From: Dysidea avara
Taxonomy: Eukaryota; Porifera; Demospongiae; Dictyoceratida; Dysideidae
NCBI RefSeq assembly: GCF_963678975.1
Contig: NC_089272.1
Coordinates: forward strand, 3,778,359-3,842,358
DNA length: 64,000 nt
Reading direction: 5' to 3'
Positions 10,590 through 23,974 of the stretch are shown here, in pieces. How positions within the stretch are numbered: position 1 is the stretch's first letter; the number at the start of each line of letters is the position of its first letter. Position numbers and translations under genes: made by a program. Below the pieces are notes generated by a model. The model was not told the DNA's origin. It searched no databases and saw only the letters and a list, made by a program, of their open reading frames with translations.

Positions 10590-12085
10590 CTAATAGAGCA
10601 TTCAGCTAATTTATTTACTCTATTATAGAATTCTATTACATTACAAGTTATTCTGTAGGGACTTCAGCTGCAAACAGTTAATCTTATAGACAGTTAAGCA
10701 AGAAGCAAGTCACCCTGTGGAGAATTAAGCTACAATTATATCACTGTAGAGATTCAGAACATTACAAGTCACACTAAAGAGAGTTCAGCTATAAATAAGT
10801 CATGCACCCTGTAGAGAGTTCACCTACAATTAAATCACTCTCTAGAGAATTCAGCTACACACAAATCACTGTGCAGAGAGTTCAGCTACAAACAAATTAT
10901 CCTGTAGAGAGATCAGCTACAAACAAAACACTTTGCAGAGAGTTCAGCTACAAACAAATCAATCTTTAGAGTGATCAGCAACAAACAAATCAACTTGTAG
11001 AGAGATCAGCTAGAAACAAATCAGCTTGTAGAGAGATCAGTTACACACAAATCAACCTGTAGAGAGATAAGCTAGAAAAAAATCACCCAGTAGAGAGTTC
11101 AGCTAAAACAAATCAACCTGTAGAGAGATCAGCTACAAACATATCACCTTATAGACAGTTCAGCTACAAACAAATTACCCTGTAGAGAGATCGACTACAA
11201 ACAAATCAACTTGCAGAGAGATCAACTACACACAGATCAACTTGTAGAGAGATCAGCTAGAAGCAAATCACCCTGTAGAGAGTTCAGCTAAAACAAATCA
11301 ACCTGCAGAGAGATCAGCTACAAAGAAACCGTCATGTAGAGAGTTCAGCTACAAAGAAAGAGAGTTTAGCTGCAAACAAATCACCTGTAGAGAGTTCAGC
11401 TAGAAACAAATCACCCTGTAGAGAGATCAGCTAGAAGAGGTCACCTTGTAGAGAGTTCAGCTACAAAGAAACCATCAGGTGGAGAGTTCAGCTACAAAGA
11501 AATCACCCTGTAGAGAGTTCAGCTAGAAGAAGTCACCTTGTAGAGGGTTCAGCTACAAAGAAACCACCATGGATGTAGAGAGTTTAGCTGCAAACAAATC
11601 ACCTGTAGAGAGTTCAGCTAGAAGAAGTCACTTTGTAGAGAGTTCAGCTACAAAGAAACCATCAAGTAGAGAGTTTAGCTGCAAACAAATCACCTGTAGA
11701 GAGTTCAGCTAGAAACAAATCACCCTGTAGAGAGATCAGCTAGAAGAGGTCACCTTGTAGAGAGTTCAGCTACAAAGAAACCATCATGTGGAGAGTTCAG
11801 CTACAAACAAATCACCCTGTAGAGAGTTCAGCTAGAAGAAGTCACCTTGTAGAGAGTTCAGCTACAAAGTAACCATCATGTACAGAGTTCAGCTAGAAAG
11901 AAACCACCATGGATGTAGAAAGTTTAGCTGCAAACAAATTACCTGTAGAGAGTTCAGCTAGAAACAAATCACCCTGTAGAGAAATCAGCTAGAAGAATTT
12001 ATCTTGTAGAGAGTTCAGCTACAAAGAAACCATCCTGTATATAGTTCAGCTATATTTTACGTCACCCAGTAGAGAGATCAGCAGC
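10590..12085. repeat. ~31-bp minisatellite array 2
   Basis: The units are of the same family as array 1. The first half is dominated by CTACAAACAAATCAA tails, rare in the other arrays. The second half has the four-type mixture. So arrays have turned over separately in each composite copy. Confidence 0.9.
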
Positions 12086-12300
12086 TAAAAAATATACTGT
12101 AGGGAATAATGGGCATGTAATAAATATATGTATATAATTTGTATAATTACTAATAAAATCAAAAATAATTGAAGTATTAAAAATCTTCTATAAGTTCTTT
12201 TCTTCTTCCTGTGGTAAATAAAAAAACACATGGGTTAAAAAAGCCCCAAAGCCAGCCATAGGCTGGCTTAGCAGTATACAAATACAAAAAGAAGTGATAT

Positions 12301-12622
12301 CTAATCAAAAACAGCCAAGCTGTAAAAAAGGTGCGGCCCCCAAAAAGGCCATGGTGAAAAAAGATGTGAAATCCAAGGTGGCGGCCAAGAAATGGCTGTG
12401 ATGGTAGGTTAATGGTAAAAATTTTAATAACGACAATTCAGGTGAATTTTGTGCCACTTGGTCTTGGCATCAAATTCACCTGAATTGTCGTTATTAAAAT
12501 TTTTACCATTAACCTACCATCACAGCCATTTCTTGGCCGCCACCTTGGATTTCACATCTTTTTTCACCATGGCCTTTTTGGGGGCCACACCTTTTTTTAC
12601 AGCTTGGCTGTTTTTGATTAGA
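12301..12622. repeat. 3'-terminal long hairpin of composite copy 2
   Basis: The arms run from CTAATCAAAAACAGCCAAGC to its reverse complement at 12622 with very few mismatches; the loop is near 12460-12475. Confidence 0.9.
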
Positions 12623-13160
12623 TAATAATAACAATAATTTAATGGCGCCAATCTCCCGGCTCGTGGCTTTGACAGGGTCGGAAGAAAGCTGCTACAGAAA
12701 CCAGACTTGCCAGTGCTGAAGGAAATACAGTGTGAAATATGATAGTGTATTAAACCAGCAATCCATTTCTGGTAAAATCGTAAGTTTGATTTTATGTGTG
12801 TGGAAGCCTTGTTATATGAAATCCGGTCACAAATGTCATGTATACATAGCAAGGCATAGTAGATGGCCATGTAAATTACTCTTTAGGGCAGTAAATGATT
12901 CTGAAGAGTGGCCACTGCATGCTATACACACTGTGTATGTTAAAATAATAGTACACCCAGTCTAATAATTAACCACTTTTGCTGTAATATAGCTGCTTCA
13001 ATCATGTAGCTCTGGAGGAGAGACAAGGTGAGTGTATATATCATGTGTTTGTGTACACATACCTGTACACATACCTGTACATGTAACTATATGGACAACC
13101 ATCCAGGAAACTATATATATACTATATATATATATATATATATATATGTAAATATATATA

Positions 13161-13755
13161 TGTAACACTTTCACACCTCAGATCAAAGGAACTTCCCGGG
13201 CTACATATGAAATGTAGCAGGGCTACAACTAGGCTGTTTTGACAGCTAGACTATTTTGACATATAAGGAAGATCAGGGGTGAATGTGGTAATTACAACTA
13301 TTATGCAATACTTTGAAGTTGTATTTCAAGCCTTAAAGTTATTAAATCAATCAGTTTAAAGTCTTTGAAGTTACTTCATGTATTTGAGAGTACTTTTGAT
13401 GTACTTGAAAGTGCTTTTGATGTGGTTTGGTATAGTTTCAAAAAAGTTTCAACTATAGCACTAGCACTTACTATGTAAGGTTTTCAAAATGTGTAAGACA
13501 CCTATATCACCAAGAGATAGTTTTATTGTGGGATTCAGTTTGTTTCAATTGAGAGCCACAGTAGACTCAATTGTAAGCCACATGAAACCCACAATGTAAA
13601 GTGCATCTTGCCTTTATAGGTTTTATATACATTTTAGTAGTTTTTAAAAGAAAGAAACACTTAACAACACAAATAGGCAGATCAAAGGAATTATTCCTTT
13701 GATCTGCCCAGATCAAAGGTATTATTTCTTTGATCTACCCATGCAAAGTGTTACA
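13161..13755. mobile_element. TA-flanked MITE with TGTAACACTTT ends
   Basis: The left end TGTAACACTTT and right end AAAGTGTTACA are 11-bp inverted repeats. Each is flanked by TA, and this stretch is absent from duplicate unit B. TA duplication suggests a Tc1/mariner-like origin. The left TA lies in a (TA)n tract, so the exact border there is uncertain. Confidence 0.65.
13677..13707. repeat. 31-bp inverted repeat (15-bp arms)
   Basis: GCAGATCAAAGGAAT and ATTCCTTTGATCTGC face each other with a 1-base centre. A weaker copy of the same GATCAAAGG hairpin follows at 13711-13735, and another half lies near 13186. Confidence 0.8.
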
Positions 13756-13762
13756 TATTAGC

Positions 13763-13860
13763 TGTAACATGGAGCATTCGGGCTTTGCCTGAAATGTATG
13801 TCCTCTGCCCTCGGGCAGTCGGGCATACATATTAGGCAAAGCCCTCATGCCCGTGTTACA
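13763..13860. repeat. Foldback with GC-rich core
   Basis: Outer arms TGTAACA/TGTTACA enclose GGGCTTTGCCT/AGGCAAAGCCC and then an inner TGCCCTCGGGCA. The result is a long interrupted hairpin. Its design resembles 32972-33086 and 60377-60480. Confidence 0.7.
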
Positions 13861-16266
13861 ACTATTACATATACCTGTATAAAATAATGATACATGTCTG
13901 ATCACCAGCTGCTGGACATTAAATTATTTGTTTAAACAGCCATTGTATGTTTTAGCACAACCATGTAAAGCATCCTCAAAAGATAAGTCAAAAGTATCTT
14001 CAAAAGAAAAGTTTAGCTATGTTAAGAATGATCAGTTTATGCAGCTAGAATAGCTGATTCTCTAGGAATTAGAGAACCCATATTGAAACCACATGTGTTA
14101 GTATTGAACTTGAACTATGTATCAAAACTCAGTTAGCCTTGATTATGTACCTCTATCCTAGTAAAGCTGTAGTAGAGTAGTTCAATACATTATACTATTA
14201 TGCACTTTCTGCTATTAAATATATATAACAATTTTAAATACCAGTAACTTCTTGTAAGTTAATTTCTTTGATTTCTATATGATTCCAGCCTACTATAATT
14301 GCCCTTGGAAAAGACAATGTAAGTGTCAATGTCACTGATGCATGTAAAATGTGGTGTAACAACATTTGATAATTACCCTAACATAACTTTTGGTACGAAT
14401 GGAGTGTCAGTTAATAGAAGGTTTTAAAGTAGGTGCTGTCTAATCAGCCAATTCTATATGCATTAACCATGCTGCATTTTATAAATAACAACAAACAATC
14501 ATTGACTGCTCTAAGACTAATGAGTTTCTGGTGAAACATAAAGGTATACATTACCTGTGGCTCATGCTTTTGGTCAACATTTGCAGGTGTTCATGTATAT
14601 AGCCATTAGCCTACGGTGAGAAACATGTAGGCATGTCATTGAGTACATGAATAATATTCGTACAGTATGTAGCTATTAAATTGTAATCTGACACTCAAAG
14701 TTAGCAATTAAGTGAAAGTCTCATTTTAATGTCGAATAATAGTCTAGAGTTACATATTTAATATGCACATGAGCATACTATGTCAAGCTGAAATGTATTA
14801 TTGCCATAGCAATATCACTTCATCTGATTATCAACTGTTGAGTACGTTAGCTTGGTTCATACAATGTAGCCATCTGAAATGTAGTGTAACAATGTAACAC
14901 CATTTGATAATCCTAACACCTTATTAACGCTTGGTACAAATGGAGTGTCAGATAATAGGAGGCTTCAAAGTACATACAGTATTTCATGCAAGTATTAAAT
15001 TGCCGATACCTTGGTGTTTTTCACTAGAACAATGGATACACATACACACCTACATGTCTTGACCAAAGTATGTACCACAGGTAATGCACCTACATACTTT
15101 GGTAAATAACATATCATCCCTAAGTCACATATATGGGATAGCTGTTTACTTTCATGTCATCTCCCTCTGAGAGGTCACAGTGACCTATGTATTTTTATAC
15201 TGAACATTTTAACTATGTTAATGTTATCTGTTTCCATTACTATGATGCTTTGGTTAAATAACAACAAAACCATTGTTTTTCAGATTAAAGATATTCCTAC
15301 TCATGACATGGAAGCATATTTTAATGCATAAGATAGGCTTAGAACTCAATATTACAGTATACTGTTGACATGGAACAGCTGCTGTAATGTAGGCTGAAGC
15401 CACCTCAATTATCAACATGGCAAAGCTTAGAAATTAATTGTAATCTTTTAGAGAAATGGATTTTACCAATTAACATCACACAGATATATGGCCATTTCAT
15501 TTACAGGATTCAATGCTCTCGCTTGTGTTCTGTCTCATAGTGTAATAAGTGAATATTCAAGCTGAGGCTTTAGATTGTACTGTAGGAAACAAGACTGAAT
15601 GAGTCAAAAGGCCATAGTCAAGGGAAGAACACATCAGTATAATGAACCTGACTGACCATCAAACTATTTTGTTGCTATCAGACAAATGAAACTTGTAATA
15701 TTAATAGCTATAATGCTACAAGTACATATGATTCTTTATAGTTACATATTTGACTTGTCCCATATGCCATATACTGTACTGCAGGGCATGCAGTGCATGC
15801 GTTACCTTTCTCCTTCTTTGTGTTCCACTTCTTATTGGTTACTGTAAGGTGTTGACTCAACAGCAGGTAATGATTTACAAGGGAGTACATCTACTATGTA
15901 TGTAAGTGAAGTTTGCTTTCATGTGCAATGAAATTGGACTTCCTGTGAATGTCCATGTGTACTACTGTTCTCCATTATACTGTATGGGAAAAAAGGTTTC
16001 CACATACATCCAGTTTTATATAAGTTTGAAGCAACGAATCTTAAGATAGGAGTATGCTATCAGTTTCAAAGTTTGACCTATGGACTAAACTAGTCTTGCA
16101 CTTGTCACAGTTGAGAGTGATCTGTGTACCACAGCATTAATATTAATTGTATGTTATGGTATGTATGTGATAAGTGCAAAGCTATTATATTGAAAAGGCA
16201 CTGAAGTATAACTATACACAGATATGATGTTAATTTATTATGTGGCCTCAGATTCTTATCTATTTA

Positions 16267-16581
16267 CAGGGGCGGATCCAGACTTTTAAAAAGGGGGGTT
16301 CCACTTTGAAATTGCAACTTTAGCTTAGCTGTATAAGTTGAAGACCAAAAAAAAAAAAAAAGGTCATCACCTGCTGGCAATAACTCCCACGTCACCAACT
16401 ATATTTCCTTCCTTATTTATAACTAGATATATAGCTTCCTACACTGCTCCTCAAAAGACTACCGTGACTGCTCTATTAGAGTATCTCAATTTGACTGCTC
16501 TATTAGAGTATCTCGAGTGAGAGAGGCTTTTCAAAAGGGGGTTCCATGGAACCCTTGGAACCCCCCCTGGATCCGCCCCTG
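16267..16581. mobile_element. MITE with CAGGGGCGGATCCAG ends and 5-bp target duplication
   Basis: The 15-bp ends CAGGGGCGGATCCAG and CTGGATCCGCCCCTG are flanked by ATTTA at 16262-16266 and 16582-16586. The element is missing from duplicate unit B near 20690. Inside are a poly(A) run bracketed by GACC/GGTC and two copies of the dispersed GACTGCTCTATTAGAG motif. No protein is encoded. Confidence 0.85.
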
Positions 16582-17190
16582 ATTTATAACACCGTTCAAC
16601 AAAATATTAAATAATGTATGTTTTGTAAATTCTGCACACTGTGCACTGGAAAACTGTTTAGGTGGAAGGGTCTAAAGGAGTGATTCCAGTGCTCGCAATT
16701 AAATGGGTGTGTTTTTGTGTTGATGAATTATTTTAAATTAAGAAGCATCACCATCTGGTCTGATAACTGTTAAAAATATTAATGTAGCATTTATGTGTCA
16801 TGTTGCAGTGGGTGTGACAATCAGTGATTCTCCTCATTGTTTTGTGTACACAATCTGACCATCATCCCTCATGTACTAGCATCATTACTAAGTTACATAA
16901 TTGATTAATATTAAAGTAACTGTATAGTAATATACTGCAACTAGTTACATACGGTAGTAATCATAGTAATTTGTAATGAGAAATAACTGTCCAAAATTGT
17001 AACAAGTTGGAATCATTTTATAGTTGCATACTGTCTGCCTGTTGAGAAAATATAAAAATTTGCATAATCATAAAATAACCACTTAAATCCAGATCTTCCT
17101 GTAGAAAAGAAAAAAGACAGATAAAATGAAACTTTAAAGCTGGCCTATGTGGACAGCTTTGGAGTATACAAATACAAAAAGAAGTGATAT

Positions 17191-17512
17191 CTAATCCAAA
17201 ACAGCCAAGCTGTAAAAAAGGGTGTGGCTCCCAAAATGCCATGGTGAATAAGATGTGAAATCCAAGGTGACAGCCAAGAAATGGCTGTGATGGTAGGTAA
17301 ATGACAAAAAACTTATACTGATAATTCAGGTGAATTTATTGCTGAGTCCTAGTAAAACTTGGAGGAAGCAGTACAAATTCATCTAAATTGTCATGTTGAA
17401 AATTTTGCCATTTACCTACCATCACAGCCATTTCTTGGCTACCAACTAGGATTTTTACCATGGCATTTTGGGGACTACACCCTTTCTTGCAGCTTGGCTG
17501 TTTTGGATCAGG
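17191..17512. repeat. Solo 3' hairpin module of the composite family
   Basis: This is the same hairpin as at the ends of the composite elements (CTAATCCAAAACAGCC to GGCTGTTTTGGAT), about 320 bp. It has more mismatches between arms and no minisatellite beside it. The upstream 17100-17190 also matches the pre-hairpin part of the composite (CTTCCTGTAG..., GCTGGCC, ATACAAATACAAAAAGAAGT). So it is either a truncated composite or a separate element that composites captured. Confidence 0.75.
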
Positions 17513-17865
17513 TAATCTTATAACTTTAAAGCATCCCCAAGTAACTTGCTTCACTTCATACAGTTTTTATCAATTTTAAGAAGGTATTCAGATAATTTTT
17601 CTGGTACTATATTACCACAATAATATTATACCGAACATCTTTAATTTATTTTGGCTCAGTTCTCTATATACTGTATGTACCTACTTAAAGTCTTTTGAAG
17701 AGTATCTGCACCAGTGTGTGAGCACCTATACAGTACAAATTCACCTGCATAAAATGCCACAGGCCATGTATGGATGAAATGTATATAGTGTGTCATGAGT
17801 GTATAGCACCAGTAGATTGCCCTGTTAAATTACTGTGGCTAGGACAGCATCGATCCCATGTCAAA

Positions 17866-20800
17866 TGTGGCCACTGCATGCTATACACACTGTGTATGGT
17901 TAGAATAATAGCATACTCGGTCTAGCAATTAACCACTTTTGTTGTAATAGTTGCTTTGATTATGTAGTTCTGGAGGAGAGACAAGGTGAGTGTATCCTGC
18001 ACATGTGTGCGTACACATCCATGTACCTACAGTACTTTATATGGGCAACCGCCCAGGGAACTATTGATAATGCATATTATACCTGATACATAATTTATCT
18101 GATCACTAGATACTGGAGGTTTTAATATTTTGTTTAATAAACAGTCATTGTGCTTGAGCACAATCGTGTAAGCACATCAAAAGATAAGTCAAAAGTATCT
18201 TCAAAAGATGGAAGTTGAGCTACAAGTTGAGTTTGGAAGTTGAGTTTATACAGCTATACAATTACTGATTTTCTTGGAATTAGAGAGCCAATATTGAAAC
18301 CAGATGTGTTAGTATTGAAATTGAAATTAAATCAATGTATCACAACTCAGCTAACCAACATTAATTATGTACCTCTATCTTAGTAAAGCTCTAGTAGTGC
18401 ATTATACTGCTATGCACTTCTGTTATTAATTATAAATAAGTTTAATTTTTCTTAATGGTTGATTTCTATATGATTCTGACCTACTATTGCTCTAGGAAAT
18501 GTAAGTGTCAATGTCACTGATGGAGCTGTTTCTTTGAATGATTTTTCCCTTTACAACCAGATAGCAAATATTAAGGCTATAACTGTAAAGGAAACAAAGT
18601 GTTATTATAGCAAGACCTATTGCATGTATTGTGGCATGACTGTGGTGCTGTCTAATCAGCCAATTCCATGTGCATTAAGCATGCTGCATTTAATAAATAA
18701 CAACAAACAAACAAACAATCAGTGACTACTTTTTCAACTAGACTAATGAGTTTCTGGTGAAACATAATTTTTAATTGATAACGGATAACATTTAATGACA
18801 AACATAATTATAGCTACCCAAATATATACGGGTTAACCATGACCTCTCAGAGGGAGATGACATGAAAGTAAACAGCCCCATATATGTAACTTAGGGAGGA
18901 TGTTTGAATGACCAAAATCTGTTACGTAGTAGCTACATTACCTGTAGCTCATGCTTTTGGTCAAGATTTGCAGGTGTACATGTATATAGCCATTAGCCTA
19001 TGGTGAGAAACATGTAGGCATGTCATTGAGCATATGACTAATATTCGTACTGTATGTAACTATTAAATTGTAATCTGACACTCTAAGTTAGTAATTAAGT
19101 GAAAGTCTCATTGCCAGATTAATAATGTTAAATAATAGTCTAGAGTTACATATTTAATATGCACATGAGCATGCTATGTCAAGTTGAAATGTAATATTGC
19201 CATAGCAATACCACCTCATCTGATTATCAGAGTACGTTAGCTTGGTTCATACAATGTAACCATCTGAAATTTAGTGTACCAATGTAACACCATTTGTTAC
19301 TCCTAACATCTTATTAACTTTTGGTACAAATGGAGTGTCAGATAATAGAAGGCTTCAAAGTACATACAGTATTTTCATGCAAGTATTAAATTGCTGATAC
19401 CTTGGTGATTGTCACTAGAACAATGGATACACATACACACGTACATGTCTTGACCAAAGTATGTACCACAGGTAATGCACCTCCATACTTTGGTCAATAA
19501 CATATCCTCTCTATATCACGTATATGGGATAGTTGTTTACTTTCATGTCATCTCCCTCTGAGAGGTCATAGTGACCTATGTACTTTTATACTGAACATTT
19601 TAGCTATGTTAATGATATCTGTTTCCATTACTATGATGCTTTGGTTAAATAACAACAAAACCATTGGTTTTCAGATTAAAGATTTTGCTACGTATTACAT
19701 GGAAGCATATTTAATGTGTAACACATAGCCTTAGAACTCAATATTACAGTATAATGTTGACATGGAACAGCTACTGCAATGTAGACTGAAGCCACCTCAA
19801 TAAAATTATCAACATGACAAAGCTTAGAAATTAATTGTAATTTTTTAGAGAAATGGATTTACAAACATCACACAGGTATAGCCATTTCATTTACAGGATT
19901 CAATGCTTTCCCTTGTGTTCTGTCTCATAATGTAATAAGTGAACATTCAAGCTAAGGTTTACTTTATTTAGATTGTACTGTAAGAAACAAGACTGAATGA
20001 GTCAAAAGGCCATAGTCAAGGGAAGAACACATTCAGTATAATAATTGGTAAACCTGACTGACCATCAAACTATTTTGTTGCTATCAGATATTAATGAAAT
20101 TTGTAATATAGCTATAATGCTACAAGTATGATTCTTTATAGTTAAATATTTGACTTGTCTCATATGCCATATACTGTACTGCAGGGCATGCAGTGCATGT
20201 GTTACCTTTCTCCTTCTTTGTGTTCCACTTCTTATTAGTTACTGTAAGGTGTTGTCAACAGCAGGTGGTGATTTACGAGGGAGTACATCTATTACATATG
20301 TAAGTGAAGTTTGCTTTCATGTACAATGAAATTGGACTTACTATGGATGTTCATGTGTACTACTGTTCTCCATAATAAAAAAGGTTTCCACACACATCCA
20401 GTTTTATATAAGTTTGAAGCAAGGAATCTTAAGACAGCAGTATGCTATGAGTTTCAAAGTTTGATCTGTTATATCTATGGACTAAAAAAAGTCTTATACT
20501 TGTCACTTTGTACATATGATGGTATACAGTTAGAGTTGAGAGTGATCTGTGTATCACTGCATTATTATTAATTGTACGTATGTTACGGTATGTATATGAC
20601 TAGTGCAAAGCTATAATATTGATAGGCACTGAATTATAATTACACATGTACTTTATGTTAGTTTATTATGTGGCCTCACATTCTTATCTATTTCAACAAA
20701 ATATTAATGATTTGTCCATTCTGTACACTGTGCATTGGGAAACTGTTTAGGTGGAAGGGTCTAAAGGAGTGATTCCAGTGTTCGTAATTAAATGGGTGTG

Positions 20801-20980
20801 TTTTTGCGTTGATGAATTATTTTAAATTAAGAAGCATCACAATCTGGTCTGATAACTGTTAAAAATATTAATGTAGCATTTATGTGTCATGTTGCAGTGG
20901 GTGTGACAATCAGTGATTCTCCTCATTGTTTTGTGTACACAATCTGACCATCATCCCTCATGTACTAGCACCATTATACC
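17866..20980. repeat. Segmental duplication unit B
   Basis: This is the partner of unit A (12908-16890), in the same orientation. It lacks both insertions found in unit A, so it serves as the empty-site reference for them. Confidence 0.85.
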
Positions 20981-22209
20981 TCTCTTGGTTGAACTAAACG
21001 ATACCTGTTCTGTAGATGTGATTACCTCTAGAGATCCTTATCTTGCAAAAGGATGTGGAAGCTGTGGATCTGAAGAACTATAATAAGTGTATGAGGCATG
21101 CTGCAAACAAATACATGGCTAGTGTAACTGCATACCCAGGAATTTTAAAAACTCTTGGTATCAACAAAACAATCCAGGGGAGTGTAATCTATTGAAACTG
21201 AAATTGTTACTGGTTAACCATAACCTTACCACACAACATAACATAACTGCTTTCCATTTGGTCTTGTGTTGGCCACACAAAACATAGCAGCTGAAGACAC
21301 ATACAGAATGATACACTACATACAGGTGTAATGAATAAACATGTTTCTCCTGTCTCATGTTGTAACTAATACTGCACTATAGTCATGTCTACTTTTACAG
21401 TGCTTCAAAACACACAGAGATTTATGGCTGGTGATGCTCAATTGCAGTACATACACATCATATAAATGGTGCAAATTGAAAATGCATAATAGCATCACTG
21501 ACTGTATAGCTAAGTTATGCCAATGTTGGTATGTGTTAACTATGCTTCCAAAAGTTAGTAACTAACACTTCATGTAGTCTAGAACACAATACTCAAATTT
21601 TATTGGTTACTTACACATATCTAAATCCTGTAGACCCCTTGTTATTGTCTCAACATATCTTAGTACCTGTTGCAATACAAGACATGGTAATTATGTACCT
21701 GCAACATTTCTCATGTCACAAGCAGCTGAGAAGGTAAAACAACATGCTGTGGTCTAAATAAATTAGACTTTGAAACACAGGGTTCTACAGAATTTATAAA
21801 CCCTCAGGCCCTGTAGTAGCACCTTCGTTTCACTCAGGCATCACAACAGAAGACCTTCAGAGGTAACTTTGATGTACATTATTTTGAAACATGTCTTACC
21901 TAAAGTATATTACATACAAATTTCAGTGAGATTATTATTCTTTGATAAATCATCCTCCACATGTGTATCGTCCTGTAACAATGAAAATGAAGTGAGTCAA
22001 ATGACCATTGTATAGTCAGATATCTTATACAGCTTTTCAGTAGTTTCATCGTATGCAAAACAAATGATGCGTTGTAGGGATTATAATGATCAGAGTTTTC
22101 TATTGACCAGAAACTAGCTGTAGTCTTATATCATGTTCTCCATAGCACTGCTTGGGTATGATCAAGTCCAAGCGTATCTCCAAAGCAAGCTATACAACGT
22201 AAAATAAGC
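20981..22209. other. Unassigned DNA
   Basis: No coding exon, RNA gene or flanked element was supported here. The start (TTGGTTGAACTAAACGATAC) has a weak echo at 23925, consistent with the old third copy of the duplicated unit extending this far. Confidence 0.4.
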
Positions 22210-22211
22210 TA

Positions 22212-22440
22212 TGTGACTGGATTCGACCTGGTTTCCATGCACACTAAGTCAAACTCACATTTTTACCACAAATGGATTGCTGGCCTAATACACTACCATA
22301 TTCCACATGGTGCAAATTTTTGTTTGCACAGCTTTAGGCACTGTGAAGTTACTGCACAATGATTATTAAAATTGCCATATCTACTAATGAAACTTTTGCA
22401 TTGAAGCCAAGTTTTGTCAAATTCAGTCACTACTGATTGA
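22212..22440. mobile_element. MITE, TGTGAC-ended family, TA-flanked
   Basis: The element reads TA|TGTGACTGGATTCGACC ... GTCAAATTCAGTCAC|TA. The ends are inverted relatives of those at 42087-42316 and 25202-25453. The interior matches 9229-9370 in reverse. Confidence 0.65.
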
Positions 22441-22789
22441 CTTACCAGCCAATTAACTGTTGCCTCCAGACACAATGTAACTCATAATAATGCTACAAGT
22501 TTGGTTTCTCACAGTTAGTGAGTTTTTATGAAAACAGACTTACTCATGATTTTGCACTGGCAAATGTACTATTCTCCATGCATAATACTGCACAATGAGC
22601 ACAAAGCAAAATAACATTCTTTTGCTTGCAGTATAAGACTAAGTGTTTGGTGTGTGCAATTTGTATAACAATGTATATTCATGTGAATTAAGTTACAAAA
22701 ATTTTAAGGCACAAGTGCAAGTAGGGATCATGGTACTAGTTAACCAATGAAACTTGATGTGCAAATTTAACTCCTACCCAACCCATACT

Positions 22790-23950
22790 GCTTTACTCCT
22801 ATAGTTCTGGACTAAAGTACTATAGTCTTGCAATTGTCACATACAATTATAATGTATAGCGGTATACAGTTAGAGTTGAGAGAGGAATATAATATATCCC
22901 TCTCAATTCTAACTATATACCACTACACATACATGACCAGTCTATTATATTAAATTGGTACTGGAGGGTAACTATACATATTCCTAGATAGCTATGTGTC
23001 AATTTCCTTGTACAGAATGGCAACAAAAAGAAACATACTGGGAGAAGCATCATAATGATTACGTATTGTTGTTGTGATGATATAGAGATGTACAGGTCAA
23101 TGGACAGGTGCGTAGCCAGACTTTTGGTGATGCCAGGGCCCAGCTACTAGCCAATGGCATATCTAAACTCTCTGGTGTGGTAAGGCACAAGAGCAAAAAA
23201 AGGTAACTTCCTGCTCACAACGGCAGTCCTCCACCAAATTGCTGATAAATAACTGCATAGTTTGCTACACTGCCTCTCTGAATAGTGTGACTGCTTGACT
23301 GTTCTATTAGAGTACCTCAATCTTGATATTTAAATTATTGATGCTCCTGCTAGCCCGGGTTCTGGCTACGCTTTTGTCAATGGATGCTACCATGGAAACT
23401 GTTATGCATACACACATGTGACTGTTCACTGGGAGATCACATATTGAAAACCACCAGCACACAAATGTACCAGTATGTGACTAATGTTATCATAACTTCT
23501 ATTCACTGCTACTAGGTAATGGTGAATTAATTACATTTTTTGTCAGACATGCATGTACTTGCCTAGTGTAAAGCCAGTTATGGTTTGCCTGTTATATGTG
23601 AGGAAATTTAAGCATATGCTAAGTTTTAAATATAGGTGGAAGGGAGTGACTGCAGTGCCCACAATAACAATGGATGTGCTTTGTAGCTGGTGATTATGAA
23701 GTAATTAAGCACCACAACTTACATCCATGTACTGTATAAATGTACCGGTATGCCTTTTAACATTTAAGCTTCATAAATGTACTGGTGTAATATATAGCTA
23801 ATACACAAATAATATTGGTGGTTGCATGTCTTGTTATATATTAATTGGTGGTCATCAGTGATACTCTTTATTGATTTGTAGGTACAATCTGACCATCATT
23901 GGATCTCTCATGTTCCTTCTTGATTGAACAGGACAATATTTTATGCACAT
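22790..23950. repeat. Old, diverged third copy of the A/B duplication unit
   Basis: Scattered blocks match units A and B in order: CTGGACTAAAGTACTATAGT, a GTTGAGAG block, GGTGGAAGGG...GTGACTGCAGTG, and ACAATCTGACCATCAT near 23885. Divergence is much greater than between A and B. A hAT MITE at 23105-23376 interrupts it. Borders are approximate. Confidence 0.55.
23105..23376. mobile_element. hAT-type MITE (GCGTAGCCAGA ends)
   Basis: The left end CAGGTGCGTAGCCAGA and right end TCTGGCTACGCTTTTG are flanked by a perfect 8-bp duplication, TCAATGGA, at 23097-23104 and 23377-23384. That duplication length points to hAT. It contains one copy of the dispersed motif near 23296. It is 272 bp with no transposase. 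Confidence 0.9.
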
Positions 23951-23974
23951 GCTGTTGTCTAGGTAGCCTATGCA

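Larger units (their letters stand above)
9777..12622. mobile_element. Composite minisatellite-carrying element, copy 2
   Basis: This copy has the same parts in the same order as copy 1: the TCAAGACACAC end, a leader of about 800 bp, a minisatellite (about 10590-12085), and the terminal hairpin (12301-12622) ending GATTAG-A before a host T. It is the shortest copy because its array has only about 1.5 kb. The leader carries one or two small indels relative to copies 1 and 3. Confidence 0.8.
12908..16890. repeat. Segmental duplication unit A
   Basis: Unit A aligns over most of its length with 17866-20980. Both begin GTGGCCACTGCATGCTATAC and end ATGTACTAGCA. Unit A has two extra insertions absent from unit B: 13161-13755 with the hairpin after it, and the MITE at 16267-16581. 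No coding exon was recognised in either unit, though the shared sequence could hold non-coding or untranslated parts. Short frames in it are not conserved between the units. Confidence 0.85.

Noticed and set aside
12520..12610. Lysine/alanine-rich peptide (KKDVKSKVAAKKWL) in the composite hairpin as a histone H1-like gene
   Set aside because: The frame is open in one copy but shifted or stopped in the copies at 7107 and 17191, and the sequence is the arm of a hairpin. The likeness is a composition effect.
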